Assembly: GCA_030247575.1 (NCBI GenBank)
Contig: JAOTRV010000008.1
Coordinates: forward strand, 62,001 to 126,000
DNA from: Sulfuritalea sp.
Lineage (GTDB): Bacteria; Pseudomonadota; Gammaproteobacteria; Burkholderiales; Rhodocyclaceae
DNA length: 64,000 bases
Direction: 5' to 3'
Under the pieces are notes generated by a model. The model worked only from the letters and a program-made list of their open reading frames with translations. It was not told the origin of the DNA and did no database searches. Of the stretch, positions 1 to 8,042 are shown one piece after another (within the stretch, counting starts at the first letter, position 1; every line of letters begins with the position of its first letter). Made by a program: the position numbers and the translations under genes.

Positions 1-1137
1 GCCGCCGGCGACGAAGGTGAACGCCGCGCCGAGACTGTCCCACAGCAACCCGGCCAGCCCGCTGGCGACCAGCAAGGCGATGCCGCTGGCGAGGTTGAAG
101 AAGCCGTAGGCCGTGCCGCGCAAATCGGCCGGCGCCGCATCGGCGATCATCGCTGCGAGCAGGCCCTGTGTCATGCCCAGGTGCAGACCCCAGAGGACGA
201 CGCCCAGCCACACCGCGAGCCAGTGGCCGTCCCAGGCCAGCGCGGCATCCGCCGCGATCAGCACCACCAGTCCTGCCGCCAGCAAGCGAGCGTGGCTCAT
301 CGAATCCGCCAGCCTGCCCAGCGGATAGGCGCTGGCGGCATAGACCACGTTCATCGCGATCAGCACCAGTGGCGTGAAAGCCAGCGGCAAGCCGCCCTGC
401 GCTGCGCGCAGCACCAGAAAGGCCTCTGAAAAGCGCGCCAGGGTAAAGACCGCGCCGATGCCCACCACCCACCAGTAGGCGGCGGGCAGCCGGCGCAGAT
501 TCTCGCGGCGGATCGGATTGACCCGCGGACCTTCCGCTTTCCGCTCCGGCTCCCGGACGCCGAAGATCAGCAGCGCGACGGCGAGAAAGGCCGGGATCAC
601 CGCCACCCAGAACACCGCGCGAAAGTCGTTCGCCCACAGCAGCATCAGCCCCATCGCCAGCAGCGGGCCGAGAAAAGCGCCGACGGTGTCGAGCGACTGG
701 CGCAGGCCGAAGGCCGCACCGCGCATTTCGGGCGGCGCGAGATCGGCCACCAGCGCATCGCGCGGCGCGCCGCGGATGCCCTTGCCGACGCGGTCCATCA
801 GCCGCGCGGTGACGATCAGCCCGGCCCCGCCGGCCAGCGCGAACAGCGGCTTGGACAGCGCGCCGAGGCCGTAGCCGAGCACCGCCAGGGGCTTCCTCTT
901 GCCCCACCAGTCGGACAGCACGCCGGAGAATACCTTGACGATCAGCGCCGTCGCCTCCGCTGCGCCCTCGATCAGGCCGATGCTGAACGCGGAAATGCCG
1001 AGCGCGGTGAACATGAACACCGGCAGCAGGCTGTGGATCAGTTCCGACGAAACATCCATCAGCAGGCTGACCAAGCCCAGCGCCCAGATGGCCGGCGGCA
1101 TGCGCTGCGGCACAACGGGCGGCTGGGCTTCTGCCAT
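1..1137 (-). CDS. MFS transporter (3' end cut by window edge)
   Basis: The minus-strand frame is open from ATG at 1137 to base 1, giving 379 codons with no stop, so the C-terminus lies outside the window. The protein is a polytopic inner-membrane transporter. An MFS motif-A-like loop (SGVLSDWWGKRKP, about residues 71-83) follows the second membrane segment, and a second half-repeat loop (GRLADSMSHARLL) appears after about residue 290. The cytoplasmic N-terminus is short and hydrophilic. The substrate cannot be told from sequence; the family covers drug, metabolite and sugar exporters. A copy of the dispersed short repeat starts 3 bases upstream of the start codon, leaving no normal ribosome binding site. 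Confidence 0.88.
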   Translation of the reverse strand, partial: MAEAQPPVVPQRMPPAIWALGLVSLLMDVSSELIHSLLPVFMFTALGISAFSIGLIEGAAEATALIVKVFSGVLSDWWGKRKPLAVLGYGLGALSKPLFALAGGAGLIVTARLMDRVGKGIRGAPRDALVADLAPPEMRGAAFGLRQSLDTVGAFLGPLLAMGLMLLWANDFRAVFWVAVIPAFLAVALLIFGVREPERKAEGPRVNPIRRENLRRLPAAYWWVVGIGAVFTLARFSEAFLVLRAAQGGLPLAFTPLVLIAMNVVYAASAYPLGRLADSMSHARLLAAGLVVLIAADAALAWDGHWLAVWLGVVLWGLHLGMTQGLLAAMIADAAPADLRGTAYGFFNLASGIALLVASGLAGLLWDSLGAAFTFVAGG

Positions 1138-1140
1138 GAG

Positions 1141-1162
1141 AGTCGACGCTGGCGCTACGGCG
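1141..1162 (+). repeat. Dispersed short repeat, copy 1
   Basis: About 20 of 22 bases match the core GTCGGCGCTGGCGATACGGC and its flanks. It lies immediately upstream of the MFS start codon. Confidence 0.7.
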
Positions 1163-1429
1163 GCCGGGTGCTTACCGGCCTCGGCGGTCTTGCGCGCCCG
1201 CCTGCCAGGCAGGCGGGCCGTCTTGCCAGAGGGGAATGAGCTGCGCGAGGTTCATGGGCACATTCTGCAATAAATGTAGCTCGCACGAGTTGCAGCGTCG
1301 CCGGCCGCAAGCTCTGCATGGACTCCAAGCCCGGCGCCTTGCTGGCGTATCATGAAAACACGAACCGACCCCGACGGCGGGAAGCGAAGCTGGAGGCTTA
1401 CCACCGGAACCTTTTCCAAGGAGGAAGAC

Positions 1430-1930
1430 ATGACACGCACCGCTTTTTCCTGCGCCGCACTGGCGCTCGCGCTGGCTTGCGGAACGACCGCCGCGCAGGA
1501 GGCCACCTACAACGTTCGCACCCTGACGCCGGACACCGCGCTGAAGGCGGCACTGGCGGCGCTGAAGTCCTGCCAGGGCAGCGGCTTCCAGGTCGCGGTG
1601 GCGGTGGTGGACCGCTCCGGGCTCGCCCAGGTGATGCTGCGCGACCGCTACGCCGGCGCGCACACGCCGAAGACCGCCACCGGCAAAGCGTGGACTGCGG
1701 TGAGCTTCCGCACCAGCACCACCGCGATGGCGGCGGAAACGCAGGCGGGCCGGCCGGCGAGCGGCATCCGTCATCTGTCCGATGTGGTGATGGTCGGCGG
1801 CGGTTTGCCGATCGAGGGCGGCGGCAGCATCCTCGGCGGCATCGGCGTCTCCGGCGCACCCGGCGGCGAACTCGACGACAAATGCGCCAAGGCCGGCATC
1901 GACGCGATCAGGGAAGCGCTGGAGTTCTGA
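1430..1930 (+). CDS. GlcG/HbpS family secreted protein
   Basis: 166 residues. ATG at 1430 is chosen over an upstream in-frame start because GGAGGA lies just before it and the protein then begins with a clean signal peptide (MTRTAFSCAALALALACG, cleavage near TAAQ/EA). The mature part has the GlcG/HbpS (DUF336) pattern: a strand-rich core (VAVAVVDRSGLAQVMLRD) and a glycine-rich C-terminal segment (LPIEGGGSILGGIGVSG). Family members bind haem or cobalamin-like ligands or act as accessory proteins; the ligand here is unknown. The gene stands alone between oppositely oriented genes. Confidence 0.88.
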   Translation: MTRTAFSCAALALALACGTTAAQEATYNVRTLTPDTALKAALAALKSCQGSGFQVAVAVVDRSGLAQVMLRDRYAGAHTPKTATGKAWTAVSFRTSTTAMAAETQAGRPASGIRHLSDVVMVGGGLPIEGGGSILGGIGVSGAPGGELDDKCAKAGIDAIREALEF

Positions 1931-1989
1931 TCGGCCGCACGCGGCTTGCGGCGTGGCAGGACAGCTGCTGCCCTACTTGCTGCCCTGCT

Positions 1990-2727
1990 TCATTTGCAGT
2001 TGTGATGCAGCTTCCACTTCTCGGCATGGCCCATGGCGACGGCCCAGTCGGGCGGCGTGCAGTCGCCGCTTGCTGCGCGCTCCGTCGCGGGAACCGCGTC
2101 GAGCAGCGTCGGCGCCTCGGCCGGCACTGAAAGGCTGCGGCCGACGAACGCGATCATGGCCAGAAACGCGATGACGATCAGCGTTTGCGCCGGGCCGATC
2201 TTCTGGATCTCCTGCCGCTCCGGCACGTCGCAGCTGCCGCCCGGACACAACTGCGCCTGCTCCTTGTTGAACCGGTTGTAGACCTTGCAGCCGAGGCAGA
2301 TGCCGAAGGCGCTCTCGAAGAACATCAGCGTCAGGCAGGCGGCGCAGACCAGCAGGTTGATCGGGCCGATCACGTTGTAGATCACGATGAGGAACAGCAT
2401 CGCCAGCGCCAGCGCGAAGCCGATGGCCCAGGCAAAGCGCTTCTGCGGCGCGCCGACGTATTCGGGCAACTGCTTGCGCACCGCGAAGCGGCCGACGATC
2501 AGGCTCGGAGCAAAGCGCGGATTGATGAAAATCCGGATCGTGAAGTCGACCAGGAAGGCGACGACGAAAATCCGCGTCAGGCGGAAGTCGCCCAGCATCC
2601 AGGCGTTCATGAACGAAACCATGGCGAAGAAGAACAGGATGCCGGCGCTCGCCCGCACTTCGCGTTCGTTGAGCACCGGCACGGCATAGCCCTCGACGGT
2701 TTCACCAAATCCGAACAGCTTGCTCAT
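1990..2727 (-). CDS. DUF4395 membrane protein
   Basis: 245 residues, ATG at 2727. Four or five hydrophobic segments (about residues 28-45, 50-68, 100-120, 125-140, 185-200) flank a cysteine-containing cytoplasmic loop (CLGCKVYNRF) and a second CPGGSC motif. This matches the DUF4395 family. A hydrophilic tail of about 45 residues ends in HHNCK. Function is not established for the family; co-occurrence with thiol-redox and sulfur genes elsewhere is suggestive only. It lies 61 bp downstream of the acetolactate-decarboxylase-like gene on the same strand, so they may be co-transcribed. Confidence 0.8.
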   Translation of the reverse strand: MSKLFGFGETVEGYAVPVLNEREVRASAGILFFFAMVSFMNAWMLGDFRLTRIFVVAFLVDFTIRIFINPRFAPSLIVGRFAVRKQLPEYVGAPQKRFAWAIGFALALAMLFLIVIYNVIGPINLLVCAACLTLMFFESAFGICLGCKVYNRFNKEQAQLCPGGSCDVPERQEIQKIGPAQTLIVIAFLAMIAFVGRSLSVPAEAPTLLDAVPATERAASGDCTPPDWAVAMGHAEKWKLHHNCK

Positions 2728-2788
2728 TGGGGTCCTTTCAAAAAGTTCCCAGAGGGACGCACCGCGCTGGCGCCGGCGATACGGCGCT

Positions 2789-3547
2789 TCAGCGCTGCGG
2801 CAGGCGCAACACCATGCCCGGCGCCAGCGTGATGTTGTCGATGTGGCCGGCGGCCTTGCCGTCGCGCGACACGAGATGGATATGGATGGCGTTTTTCAAA
2901 CCACTCTCCTTCGGGATGGCCGGCGCGTAGGCGCTGATGAACACGCCGGGATGCTTCTCGGAATAGAAGCCGATGATATCCATCGGCTGGTTCTTCGCAA
3001 TGTAGTTGGCCTTCGACTTGGCGAACAGCTGGCTGTCGATCGGCTTGCCTTCGGTGAGGTCGACATTGATGTGCCACTTGACCTCGGCCGGCGTGCCGGC
3101 GAGCTGGAAGGGGAAAGGTTTGCTCACGTCGATGCCGGCGGCCACTGCGCGCGCCTTGACGAAGTCCTGCAACTGCCGGTAGCCCTTGACCTCCGCCGGC
3201 ACGGGCTCCTCGCGCCACTTCGATTGCTGGGTCCACACCGCGAAGACGGCGCCATGCTCGTGCCCGTGGTCCATCGTGTAGTCCTTGCCTCGCACTTTGG
3301 TGACGTAGGACTTGCCCTGATAGACGGTGATCTCGCCATCGAGTCCGGCGACGGCGCCGACGCCGAAGGAATCGGGCGTGGCGGCCATGGCGCCGACGGT
3401 CAGTGTCTGCGCGGCCTTGCCGCTGTCGAAAATGGTCTTTTGCGAACCGGCGTATTCGACCAGGCCGTCTTTCGTCGATTGCACGACGGCTGTGGCACAG
3501 GCGGCCAGCACGAGGCCTGCTGCGACGATGGATATTCTTTTCTGCAT
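2789..3547 (-). CDS. Acetolactate-decarboxylase-like lipoprotein (BudA family)
   Basis: 252 residues. The start at 3547 gives a signal peptide with a lipobox (LVLAAC, lipidated Cys17). The body resembles alpha-acetolactate decarboxylase: a PFPFQLAGTPAEVKWHINV-like stretch corresponds to the family's central strand, and the metal site is recognisable as HIH (222-224) plus His235. Classic BudA is cytoplasmic, so a lipid-anchored periplasmic copy is a variant and the acetoin role is not assured. It is transcribed divergently from the Crp/Fnr regulator, with an FNR-like site in the 93-bp gap. A longer upstream reading frame is rejected because it would cover that promoter and lose the lipobox. 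Confidence 0.8.
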   Translation of the reverse strand: MQKRISIVAAGLVLAACATAVVQSTKDGLVEYAGSQKTIFDSGKAAQTLTVGAMAATPDSFGVGAVAGLDGEITVYQGKSYVTKVRGKDYTMDHGHEHGAVFAVWTQQSKWREEPVPAEVKGYRQLQDFVKARAVAAGIDVSKPFPFQLAGTPAEVKWHINVDLTEGKPIDSQLFAKSKANYIAKNQPMDIIGFYSEKHPGVFISAYAPAIPKESGLKNAIHIHLVSRDGKAAGHIDNITLAPGMVLRLPQR

Positions 3548-3626
3548 GAACGCTCTCCTCCCGGTAGGCGGCTGGTCGCCGCTTTTTGTGAGGCTGCAAT
3601 TTAGCAAGGCAGAAAGGCGTTCGGCT

Positions 3627-3640
3627 ATGATCTCGATCAT
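3627..3640. promoter_or_regulatory. FNR/CRP-like inverted repeat abutting the regulator start
   Basis: ATGATCTCGATCAT keeps the TGAT-N4-ATCA core of an FNR-type box (consensus TTGAT-N4-ATCAA). It ends one base before the ATG of the Crp/Fnr gene and lies 80 bp upstream of the divergent gene. Autoregulation and control of the divergent gene are inferred. Confidence 0.5.
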
Positions 3641-4273
3641 ATGAATCCAAAGATCGCGCACGCCCCGGATTGGAAGGCCCTGCTCGCCGGCCAGCCCGAG
3701 TTGCGCCTGCTGACGACTGACGAGTTGGACGTGGCGCGGATCACCGAACTGCCGCGGGACGCGCAGTTGTTCCGCCGCGGCGAGACGCCGCGCAAGATCC
3801 ACTGCCTGCTGAGCGGAGAAATCCATCTGGTACGCTATTCGCGGCGCGGCGCTGCGATGATCGTTGCGCGCAGCCGCGACGGCTTCATCGCCGAAGCGAG
3901 TCTCGACGCGCCGCGCTACCACTGCGACGCGCTGGTGGTGGCCGATGCCGTCGTGCTCTCGCTGCCGCTGGCGGCCTATCGCGACGCGCTGGATCGCAAC
4001 ACCGCTTTCAGGCGCGCCCGCTTCGCGGCCCAGGCGCGGGAAATTCGTCGCCTGCGCGCCCAGGGCGAACGTCTGGCGCTACCGACTGCCGAGGAGCGGC
4101 TGACCCATTACATCGAGACCGAAGGCAGCGACGGCAGCATCGAACTCGATCGTCCGCTCAAGGCGCTGGCGGTCGAATTGAACCTGACTCACGAAGCGCT
4201 CTACCGCACCCTGGCGCGCATGGCGCAGGCCGGCCGCATCGAACGTACGGCGAAGGTTCTGCGCTTGCGCTGA
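3641..4273 (+). CDS. Crp/Fnr family transcriptional regulator
   Basis: 210 residues: an N-terminal cyclic-nucleotide-binding-type beta roll (about 15-115), a dimerisation helix (about 118-150), and a C-terminal winged helix (about 155-205). The putative recognition helix THEALYRTLARM keeps Glu and Arg at the positions FNR uses to read TGA half-sites. The N-terminal cysteine cluster of true FNR is absent, so oxygen sensing by an iron-sulfur cluster is unlikely; a DNR-like or haem/NO-sensing mode is possible. The only purine-rich stretch (AGAAAGG) is about 24 bp upstream, so the message may be leaderless or start internally. Confidence 0.85.
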   Translation: MNPKIAHAPDWKALLAGQPELRLLTTDELDVARITELPRDAQLFRRGETPRKIHCLLSGEIHLVRYSRRGAAMIVARSRDGFIAEASLDAPRYHCDALVVADAVVLSLPLAAYRDALDRNTAFRRARFAAQAREIRRLRAQGERLALPTAEERLTHYIETEGSDGSIELDRPLKALAVELNLTHEALYRTLARMAQAGRIERTAKVLRLR

Positions 4274-4295
4274 CTGTTTTCGCAACGGGCGGGCG

Positions 4296-4748
4296 CTAGC
4301 CCTTGAGCACCTTGCCGGTGCCGTCGCGCACGGAGACATTCACCGGGAAGCCGCTGCGAACGCTTTCGGTGACGACGCAGAAATCCTCGAACTGGTCGAG
4401 CACGCGGTCCAGGTGTTCCATCGAATCGGCCGGCGAATCGAACTGGATCATGACATCGACGCTGCCGACGCGCAGGCGCTTCGCTTCGTTGCGCTCCATG
4501 TGCGCGGTGACCACCGTGACGATCGGGCCGGGATTGTTCTTGAACTTGCGCAGCGCGAACAGCAGGCTGGCCGAGAGGCAATTGGCGATGCCGGCGGCGA
4601 GCAGGCGCGAAGGATTGGGGCCGGCGCCCTTGCCCAAAGGCTCCGGCTCGTCGGCCAGCAGGGGTGGGATGTCCTGATCGAAGCGGATCAGGAAGGCGAA
4701 GTCCTCCTGCTGTTCGAGGGTGAAAGAGAACTGCTGTGATTCACTCAT
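4296..4748 (-). CDS. OsmC family protein
   Basis: 150 residues; ATG at 4748 (MSESQQFSF) excludes a 41-residue upstream extension without family similarity. The two OsmC/Ohr-type cysteines are present at Cys57 (ANCLSASLLF) and Cys124 (EDFCVVTESV). OsmC proteins reduce organic hydroperoxides in the cytoplasm; specificity here is unknown. It follows the thioredoxin-like gene by 49 bp in the same direction, with a dispersed short repeat filling that gap, so it probably belongs to the permease/thioredoxin cluster. Confidence 0.85.
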   Translation of the reverse strand: MSESQQFSFTLEQQEDFAFLIRFDQDIPPLLADEPEPLGKGAGPNPSRLLAAGIANCLSASLLFALRKFKNNPGPIVTVVTAHMERNEAKRLRVGSVDVMIQFDSPADSMEHLDRVLDQFEDFCVVTESVRSGFPVNVSVRDGTGKVLKG

Positions 4749-4765
4749 GATTTGCTCCAGATGAA

Positions 4766-4787
4766 AGTCGGCGCTGGTGGTACGGCG
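4766..4787 (+). repeat. Dispersed short repeat, copy 2
   Basis: About 20 of 22 bases match the consensus. It fills the 49-bp gap between the OsmC and thioredoxin-like genes. Confidence 0.7.
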
Positions 4788-4797
4788 ATTTCCGGGC

Positions 4798-5040
4798 TCA
4801 ACTTGCGCCGGCCAGCCACTGCTCGATCTTGTCGCGGCTGGGTACGCCGCCGGCATGGACCACCTTGCCATCGATCACCACGCCGGGCGTGCTCATCACG
4901 CCGTAGCCCATGATGTCCCTGATCTCTTCGACCTTGTCGATCTGCACCGCCACGCCCTTGACTCGCGCGGCTTCCTCGATCAGCTTGAGGGTGGTTTTGC
5001 AATTGGTGCAACCGGGACCGAGGACTTTGATGTTGAGCAT
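4798..5040 (-). CDS. Small thioredoxin-like protein, CTNC active site
   Basis: 80 residues with an N-terminal thioredoxin-fold strand, the redox motif CTNC (Cys11, Cys14) and a cis-proline segment (GVMSTPGVVIDG). It matches the thioredoxin_3/TM0996 group of mini-thioredoxins. These often sit beside DUF318/ArsP-type permeases, and here it is in the same cluster as the CSCS permease at 5898-6953. A role in handling thiols or metal(loid)s for that permease is inferred. A closely similar protein lies at 14850-15086 in the arsenic operon. Confidence 0.88.
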   Translation of the reverse strand: MLNIKVLGPGCTNCKTTLKLIEEAARVKGVAVQIDKVEEIRDIMGYGVMSTPGVVIDGKVVHAGGVPSRDKIEQWLAGAS

Positions 5041-5147
5041 TTGCGTATCTCCTGTTCGATGGCTGGGCAACCGGTCGTCAACACGACACGGCCACGGATG
5101 GGATGGGTCGAGCTCAGGCTGTCCATGCTCGCTCACCTCTCGAAAAA

Positions 5148-5432
5148 TCAGAACTTGTAGAAGTCCCGGTTGAGGTAGGCGGTCACGTCATCCACGTCTT
5201 GCGCGGACAGGGCCGGGGCATAGTAGTCACCCCAGCGCACCACGTCCTTGCGCAAGGCAGCGAGGGACTTGATCTTGCGGTTCGGCGAGGTGTAGAGCTC
5301 GGTGCCATGGCAATCGAGGCAGACTTTGTGCACCTCCATGCCACGCACGGGGTCGCCCTTGGGTACGTCGGTGCAACCCGCCAGCAGCACGACACCGGCG
5401 AGGACGCACAAGTATCTTCCGTGCGCACTCAT
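5148..5432 (-). CDS. Monohaem c-type cytochrome
   Basis: 94 residues. The N-terminus has a hydrophobic signal segment ending in LLAGC, a lipobox-like site. One haem-attachment motif CLDCH lies at Cys38-His42. The distal axial Met is not obvious, since the C-terminal part (YYAPALSAQDVDDVTAYLNRD) shows no clear Met. Probably a periplasmic or membrane-tethered electron carrier. It overlaps the stop of the upstream glycine-rich gene by 4 bases (ATGA), so the two are translationally coupled. A paralogous pairing occurs at 26020-26938. Confidence 0.8.
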   Translation of the reverse strand: MSAHGRYLCVLAGVVLLAGCTDVPKGDPVRGMEVHKVCLDCHGTELYTSPNRKIKSLAALRKDVVRWGDYYAPALSAQDVDDVTAYLNRDFYKF

Positions 5433-5770
5433 TTTGCCGGCCCTCCGCCTTGCCCTCCGCCTTGCCCTCCGCCCTGCCCTCGTCCGCGCGGGCCAGGCGA
5501 ACCAAACGGCTCGCACTGTCCTTCACGCCCGGCGGCGCTGGCGCGTTCCTGCATGTCGCGACGATGTGCGGTGCGCAAGGTTTCCTTTTCTGCAGCCGAC
5601 CGCGTCGCCTGCATTTTGGCGCGATAGGCTTCGCGCTCCTCGTGGTTCATCAAGTCGGCGCAATAGATCAGCTCGCGCTGTACCGGATTCACCGGAACAG
5701 TCGCCGGCTGGGCGAAAACCTGCAAGCTCATGGCCAGCACAGTCAGCGGCAATAGTTGGATGGGTTTCAT
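5429..5770 (-). CDS. Small secreted protein with glycine-rich tail
   Basis: 113 residues: signal peptide (MKPIQLLPLTVLAMSLQVFAQ), a charged helical middle (LMNHEEREAYRAKM...HRRDMQERA), and a tail of repeated GGGQ units encoded by a short tandem repeat. Function unknown. The helical middle is similar to the protein at 26540-26938 (ALMSAEERTTHSSKM...HHQAMELRA), where the glycine/methionine-rich repeat sits at the N-terminus instead. Both genes are next to a small cytochrome c gene. Confidence 0.75.
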   Translation of the reverse strand: MKPIQLLPLTVLAMSLQVFAQPATVPVNPVQRELIYCADLMNHEEREAYRAKMQATRSAAEKETLRTAHRRDMQERASAAGREGQCEPFGSPGPRGRGQGGGQGGGQGGGPAK

Positions 5771-5897
5771 GATGGAGGGCCTCAGAGGTTTTCGATGGCG
5801 GGCAGCAGGGTGATCGACAAAAATAAGCTTACTCCCCGTTTATGTTGACGAGTCACTCCCGAAATGGATGCAGGCGGCGCACGCATTTTTGCCCCGG

Positions 5898-6953
5898 TTA
5901 CAGCACGGCATTGAACACATAGCCGACCAGCAGGATGCCGGCCGCGACGACGCCGACGAAGGTAGCGATCAGTCGCGGCTTCAACACCTTGCGCAGGATG
6001 ATGATCTCGGGGGCGGACAATGCGATCACGGCCATCATGAAGGCCAGCACGGTGCCGAGTGCCGCGCCCTTGCCCATCAGCGCCTCGACGATCGGGATGA
6101 TGCCGGCGGCGTTGGTGTACATCGGCACGCCGATGGCCACCGCGGCGGGAACCGACCACCAGGGAGCGTCCTTGCCCATGATCGAAGCCATGAAATCTTC
6201 CGGCACGTAGCCGTGGATGCCGGCGCCGAGCGCAATGCCGAGGAGGATGTAGGGCCAGACCTTGCCGACGATTTGGCGCACGTGGGCGAAACCGCTGTCG
6301 ATGCGCTCGCCCCATGAAAGTGCGGCAATGTCGACACCGCTGACCGGCTGGCTGTTCTGCATGTCGCGCACCCAGTCTTCCAGGTGACGTTCCATGCCCA
6401 GTTTGCCGATCACCAGACCGGCGACGATGGCGATCAGCAGGCCCATGCCGAGATACAGCGCCGCCACCTTCCAGCCGAACATGCCGAACAGCAGGGCCAG
6501 CGCGACTTCATTGACCATCGGCGCCGAGATCAGGAAGGAAAAGGTGATCCCCAGCGGCACGCCGGCCTGCAGGAAGCCGATGAACAGCGGCACGGCCGAG
6601 CAGGAGCAAAACGGCGTGACGATGCCCAGCGAGGCGGCCATCACATTGCCGACGCCGAGCCGTTTGCCGGACAGCATGGCGCGGGTGCGCTCGGGCGAGA
6701 CGAAGGTATGCACGATGCCCATGACGAAGACGATGCCGGTGAGCAGCAGCAGCACCTTGGGCGTGTCGTAGAAGAAGAATTGCAGCGCGCCGCCCAGATG
6801 ACTTTCGCGCGCCACCGGCAGCGCCGCGACCAGCGCCTCGGAGACCGGAATCAGCGTCTGGTAGAGCGCGAACCAGAGCAGCGCGGCCAGCGCCAGAAAC
6901 ATGAAGGGCTGCTGACTGGGCCAGCGTTTGAGTTGGATGGCGAGGGTTTGCAT
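5898..6953 (-). CDS. Permease of the DUF318/ArsP type
   Basis: 351 residues, about eight to ten membrane segments, with the family's TPFCSCSAVPLFIGF loop (Cys116 and Cys118) and a second conserved loop (GVPMYTNAAGIIPIVEAL). PF03773 permeases include organoarsenical exporters (ArsP) and uncharacterised metal permeases. It is followed, after a 127-bp gap, by the glycine-rich protein, the cytochrome, the mini-thioredoxin and OsmC, all in the same direction. The cytoplasmic loop between the halves (about 190-225) is hydrophilic. Substrate is not determined; arsenical or thiol-reactive metal export is the likeliest reading. Confidence 0.85.
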   Translation of the reverse strand: MQTLAIQLKRWPSQQPFMFLALAALLWFALYQTLIPVSEALVAALPVARESHLGGALQFFFYDTPKVLLLLTGIVFVMGIVHTFVSPERTRAMLSGKRLGVGNVMAASLGIVTPFCSCSAVPLFIGFLQAGVPLGITFSFLISAPMVNEVALALLFGMFGWKVAALYLGMGLLIAIVAGLVIGKLGMERHLEDWVRDMQNSQPVSGVDIAALSWGERIDSGFAHVRQIVGKVWPYILLGIALGAGIHGYVPEDFMASIMGKDAPWWSVPAAVAIGVPMYTNAAGIIPIVEALMGKGAALGTVLAFMMAVIALSAPEIIILRKVLKPRLIATFVGVVAAGILLVGYVFNAVL

Positions 6954-7282
6954 GCGGGGGTCTCCGTGGCAAAGGGAGCGGGAAAATCATCCCGACTCAA
7001 CAAGGAGACGAATGCGGCGGCAAAAGGATGCAGGCGATCGGAAAGTCCCACGCCGGCGCGGGCTTGCCGGGAAAGCGCGGGGAGGTCTGCCGGGCGACGC
7101 TCCCCGCCACGATGCGACGAACGTCCGCACCACGCTTGATCACCGACGCGCGTCTGAAGGTGGGGTTCGCCGCTCGATTACTCAGAACAGTCGGTTTGCA
7201 CAATGCTGAAAGTCGGCGCTGGCGATACGGCTGCAATTTGGCCAATGCGGGCAATGGCTCAGTTTGGATGAACTGCCGCTCA
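6954..7282. other. Gene-poor interval between the permease and the cassette array
   Basis: No convincing coding region on either strand. It holds the permease promoter region and one near-perfect dispersed short repeat (7211-7232). The far end borders the truncated cassette repeat at 7283-7330. Confidence 0.6.
7211..7232 (+). repeat. Dispersed short repeat, copy 3
   Basis: About 21 of 22 bases match the consensus. Intergenic, at the outer edge of the integron array. Confidence 0.75.
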
Positions 7283-7330
7283 GTGCCCATAACGGACATA
7301 GGCGGCTTGAGAAAGCGGACGATCAGGAAC
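7283..7330 (-). repeat. Truncated third copy of the geneless cassette
   Basis: The segment GTGCCCATAACGGACATA through GAAAGCGGAC, ending at CAGGAAC, matches 8305-8352 with about three differences and then loses similarity. Read on the minus strand it begins right at the attC crossover and stops after about 47 bases. It is therefore a stub of the duplicated cassette at the array's downstream end. Confidence 0.65.
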
Positions 7331-7387
7331 GTCTGAGCTGAAGCTGCGGCCCGTCAGGGCCATCGCGCCTGCGGTGAATGGTTATGC
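7324..7387 (-). other. attC-like site A
   Basis: On the minus strand it runs from the core GCATAAC, which contains the stop codon of the preceding gene, to the degenerate core GTTCCTG. Between them is a GC-rich imperfect inverted repeat (GCGGCCCG/GGGCC). It marks the end of the TPR-like gene cassette. Confidence 0.55.
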
Positions 7388-8035
7388 GGCGATTGCACGC
7401 AGCTTCTTTTCAATGCTGGGATCAACCTGACCCACCAAGCCAATACCAGCATGCCTTTTGAAGATGGACCTCCCTCCAATTGCGCTAAGGGCTCGCTCCG
7501 CATGCATCCTGGCTATCTCTGATTCCTTCTCAGAGCTGTGAATAATCGCTCTGATTGCAGCGTCCTTAAATGTATGAATTGGAAATGATTGGGGATATTG
7601 GAACTCATCAAGAACCCCCAAAACTTCTTTGTGCAATTCTGGGATTGGCTGCGTAATACACAGCCATCCAAAGTCTAGATGGGTTGTTGTTTTCGAACCT
7701 GGCTTGGCACGCTGCGCCTCGAAGGCTTTTCTAAAGCTGCTAATGGCACCATTCGGTTTGCCAGTTAGAAGTTGGCATTGCCCATATTGCTGATAGACAG
7801 CGGCAAGTTCAGCTTCCGAGCTCCACTGGATCAGAATCTGCTCCAAAAGCTCTATAGCCCCCGCGATAGCCGATGCTGTTCCTACTTGCTGTAGTTCATA
7901 GGCTTGAATACGGGCGTACTGAGCCTTGCTTCTGGCACCACGACTGCGAGCATTCCGCTCGTTGAACTCAATTCGGTCGGTCGCCGTCCACGTTTTCCTT
8001 CTGTACCAATTCTCATCGCCCACATCATTCTCCAA
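7382..8035 (-). CDS. TPR-like protein of unknown function (integron cassette)
   Basis: 217 residues from a TTG start just inside the cassette's GTTATGC core; the TAA stop lies in the attC core at the other end, so the gene fills its cassette exactly. The N-terminus (NWYRRKTWTATDRIEFNERN...KAQYARIQAYEL) is a pattern I associate with unnamed TPR-like bacterial proteins. It is followed by helical pairs such as AELAAVYQQYGQCQLLTGKPNGAISSF, typical of tetratricopeptide repeats. No catalytic motif or signal peptide is visible. Base composition is clearly more AT-rich than flanking chromosomal genes. A protein-protein interaction role is inferred from the fold only. Confidence 0.75.
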   Translation of the reverse strand: MENDVGDENWYRRKTWTATDRIEFNERNARSRGARSKAQYARIQAYELQQVGTASAIAGAIELLEQILIQWSSEAELAAVYQQYGQCQLLTGKPNGAISSFRKAFEAQRAKPGSKTTTHLDFGWLCITQPIPELHKEVLGVLDEFQYPQSFPIHTFKDAAIRAIIHSSEKESEIARMHAERALSAIGGRSIFKRHAGIGLVGQVDPSIEKKLRAIAA

Positions 8036-8042
8036 GCCGCAT

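Noticed and set aside
6997-7299. 100-codon minus-strand frame between permease and array
   Set aside because: Contains the dispersed repeat and Arg-rich, non-family sequence; no ribosome binding site.
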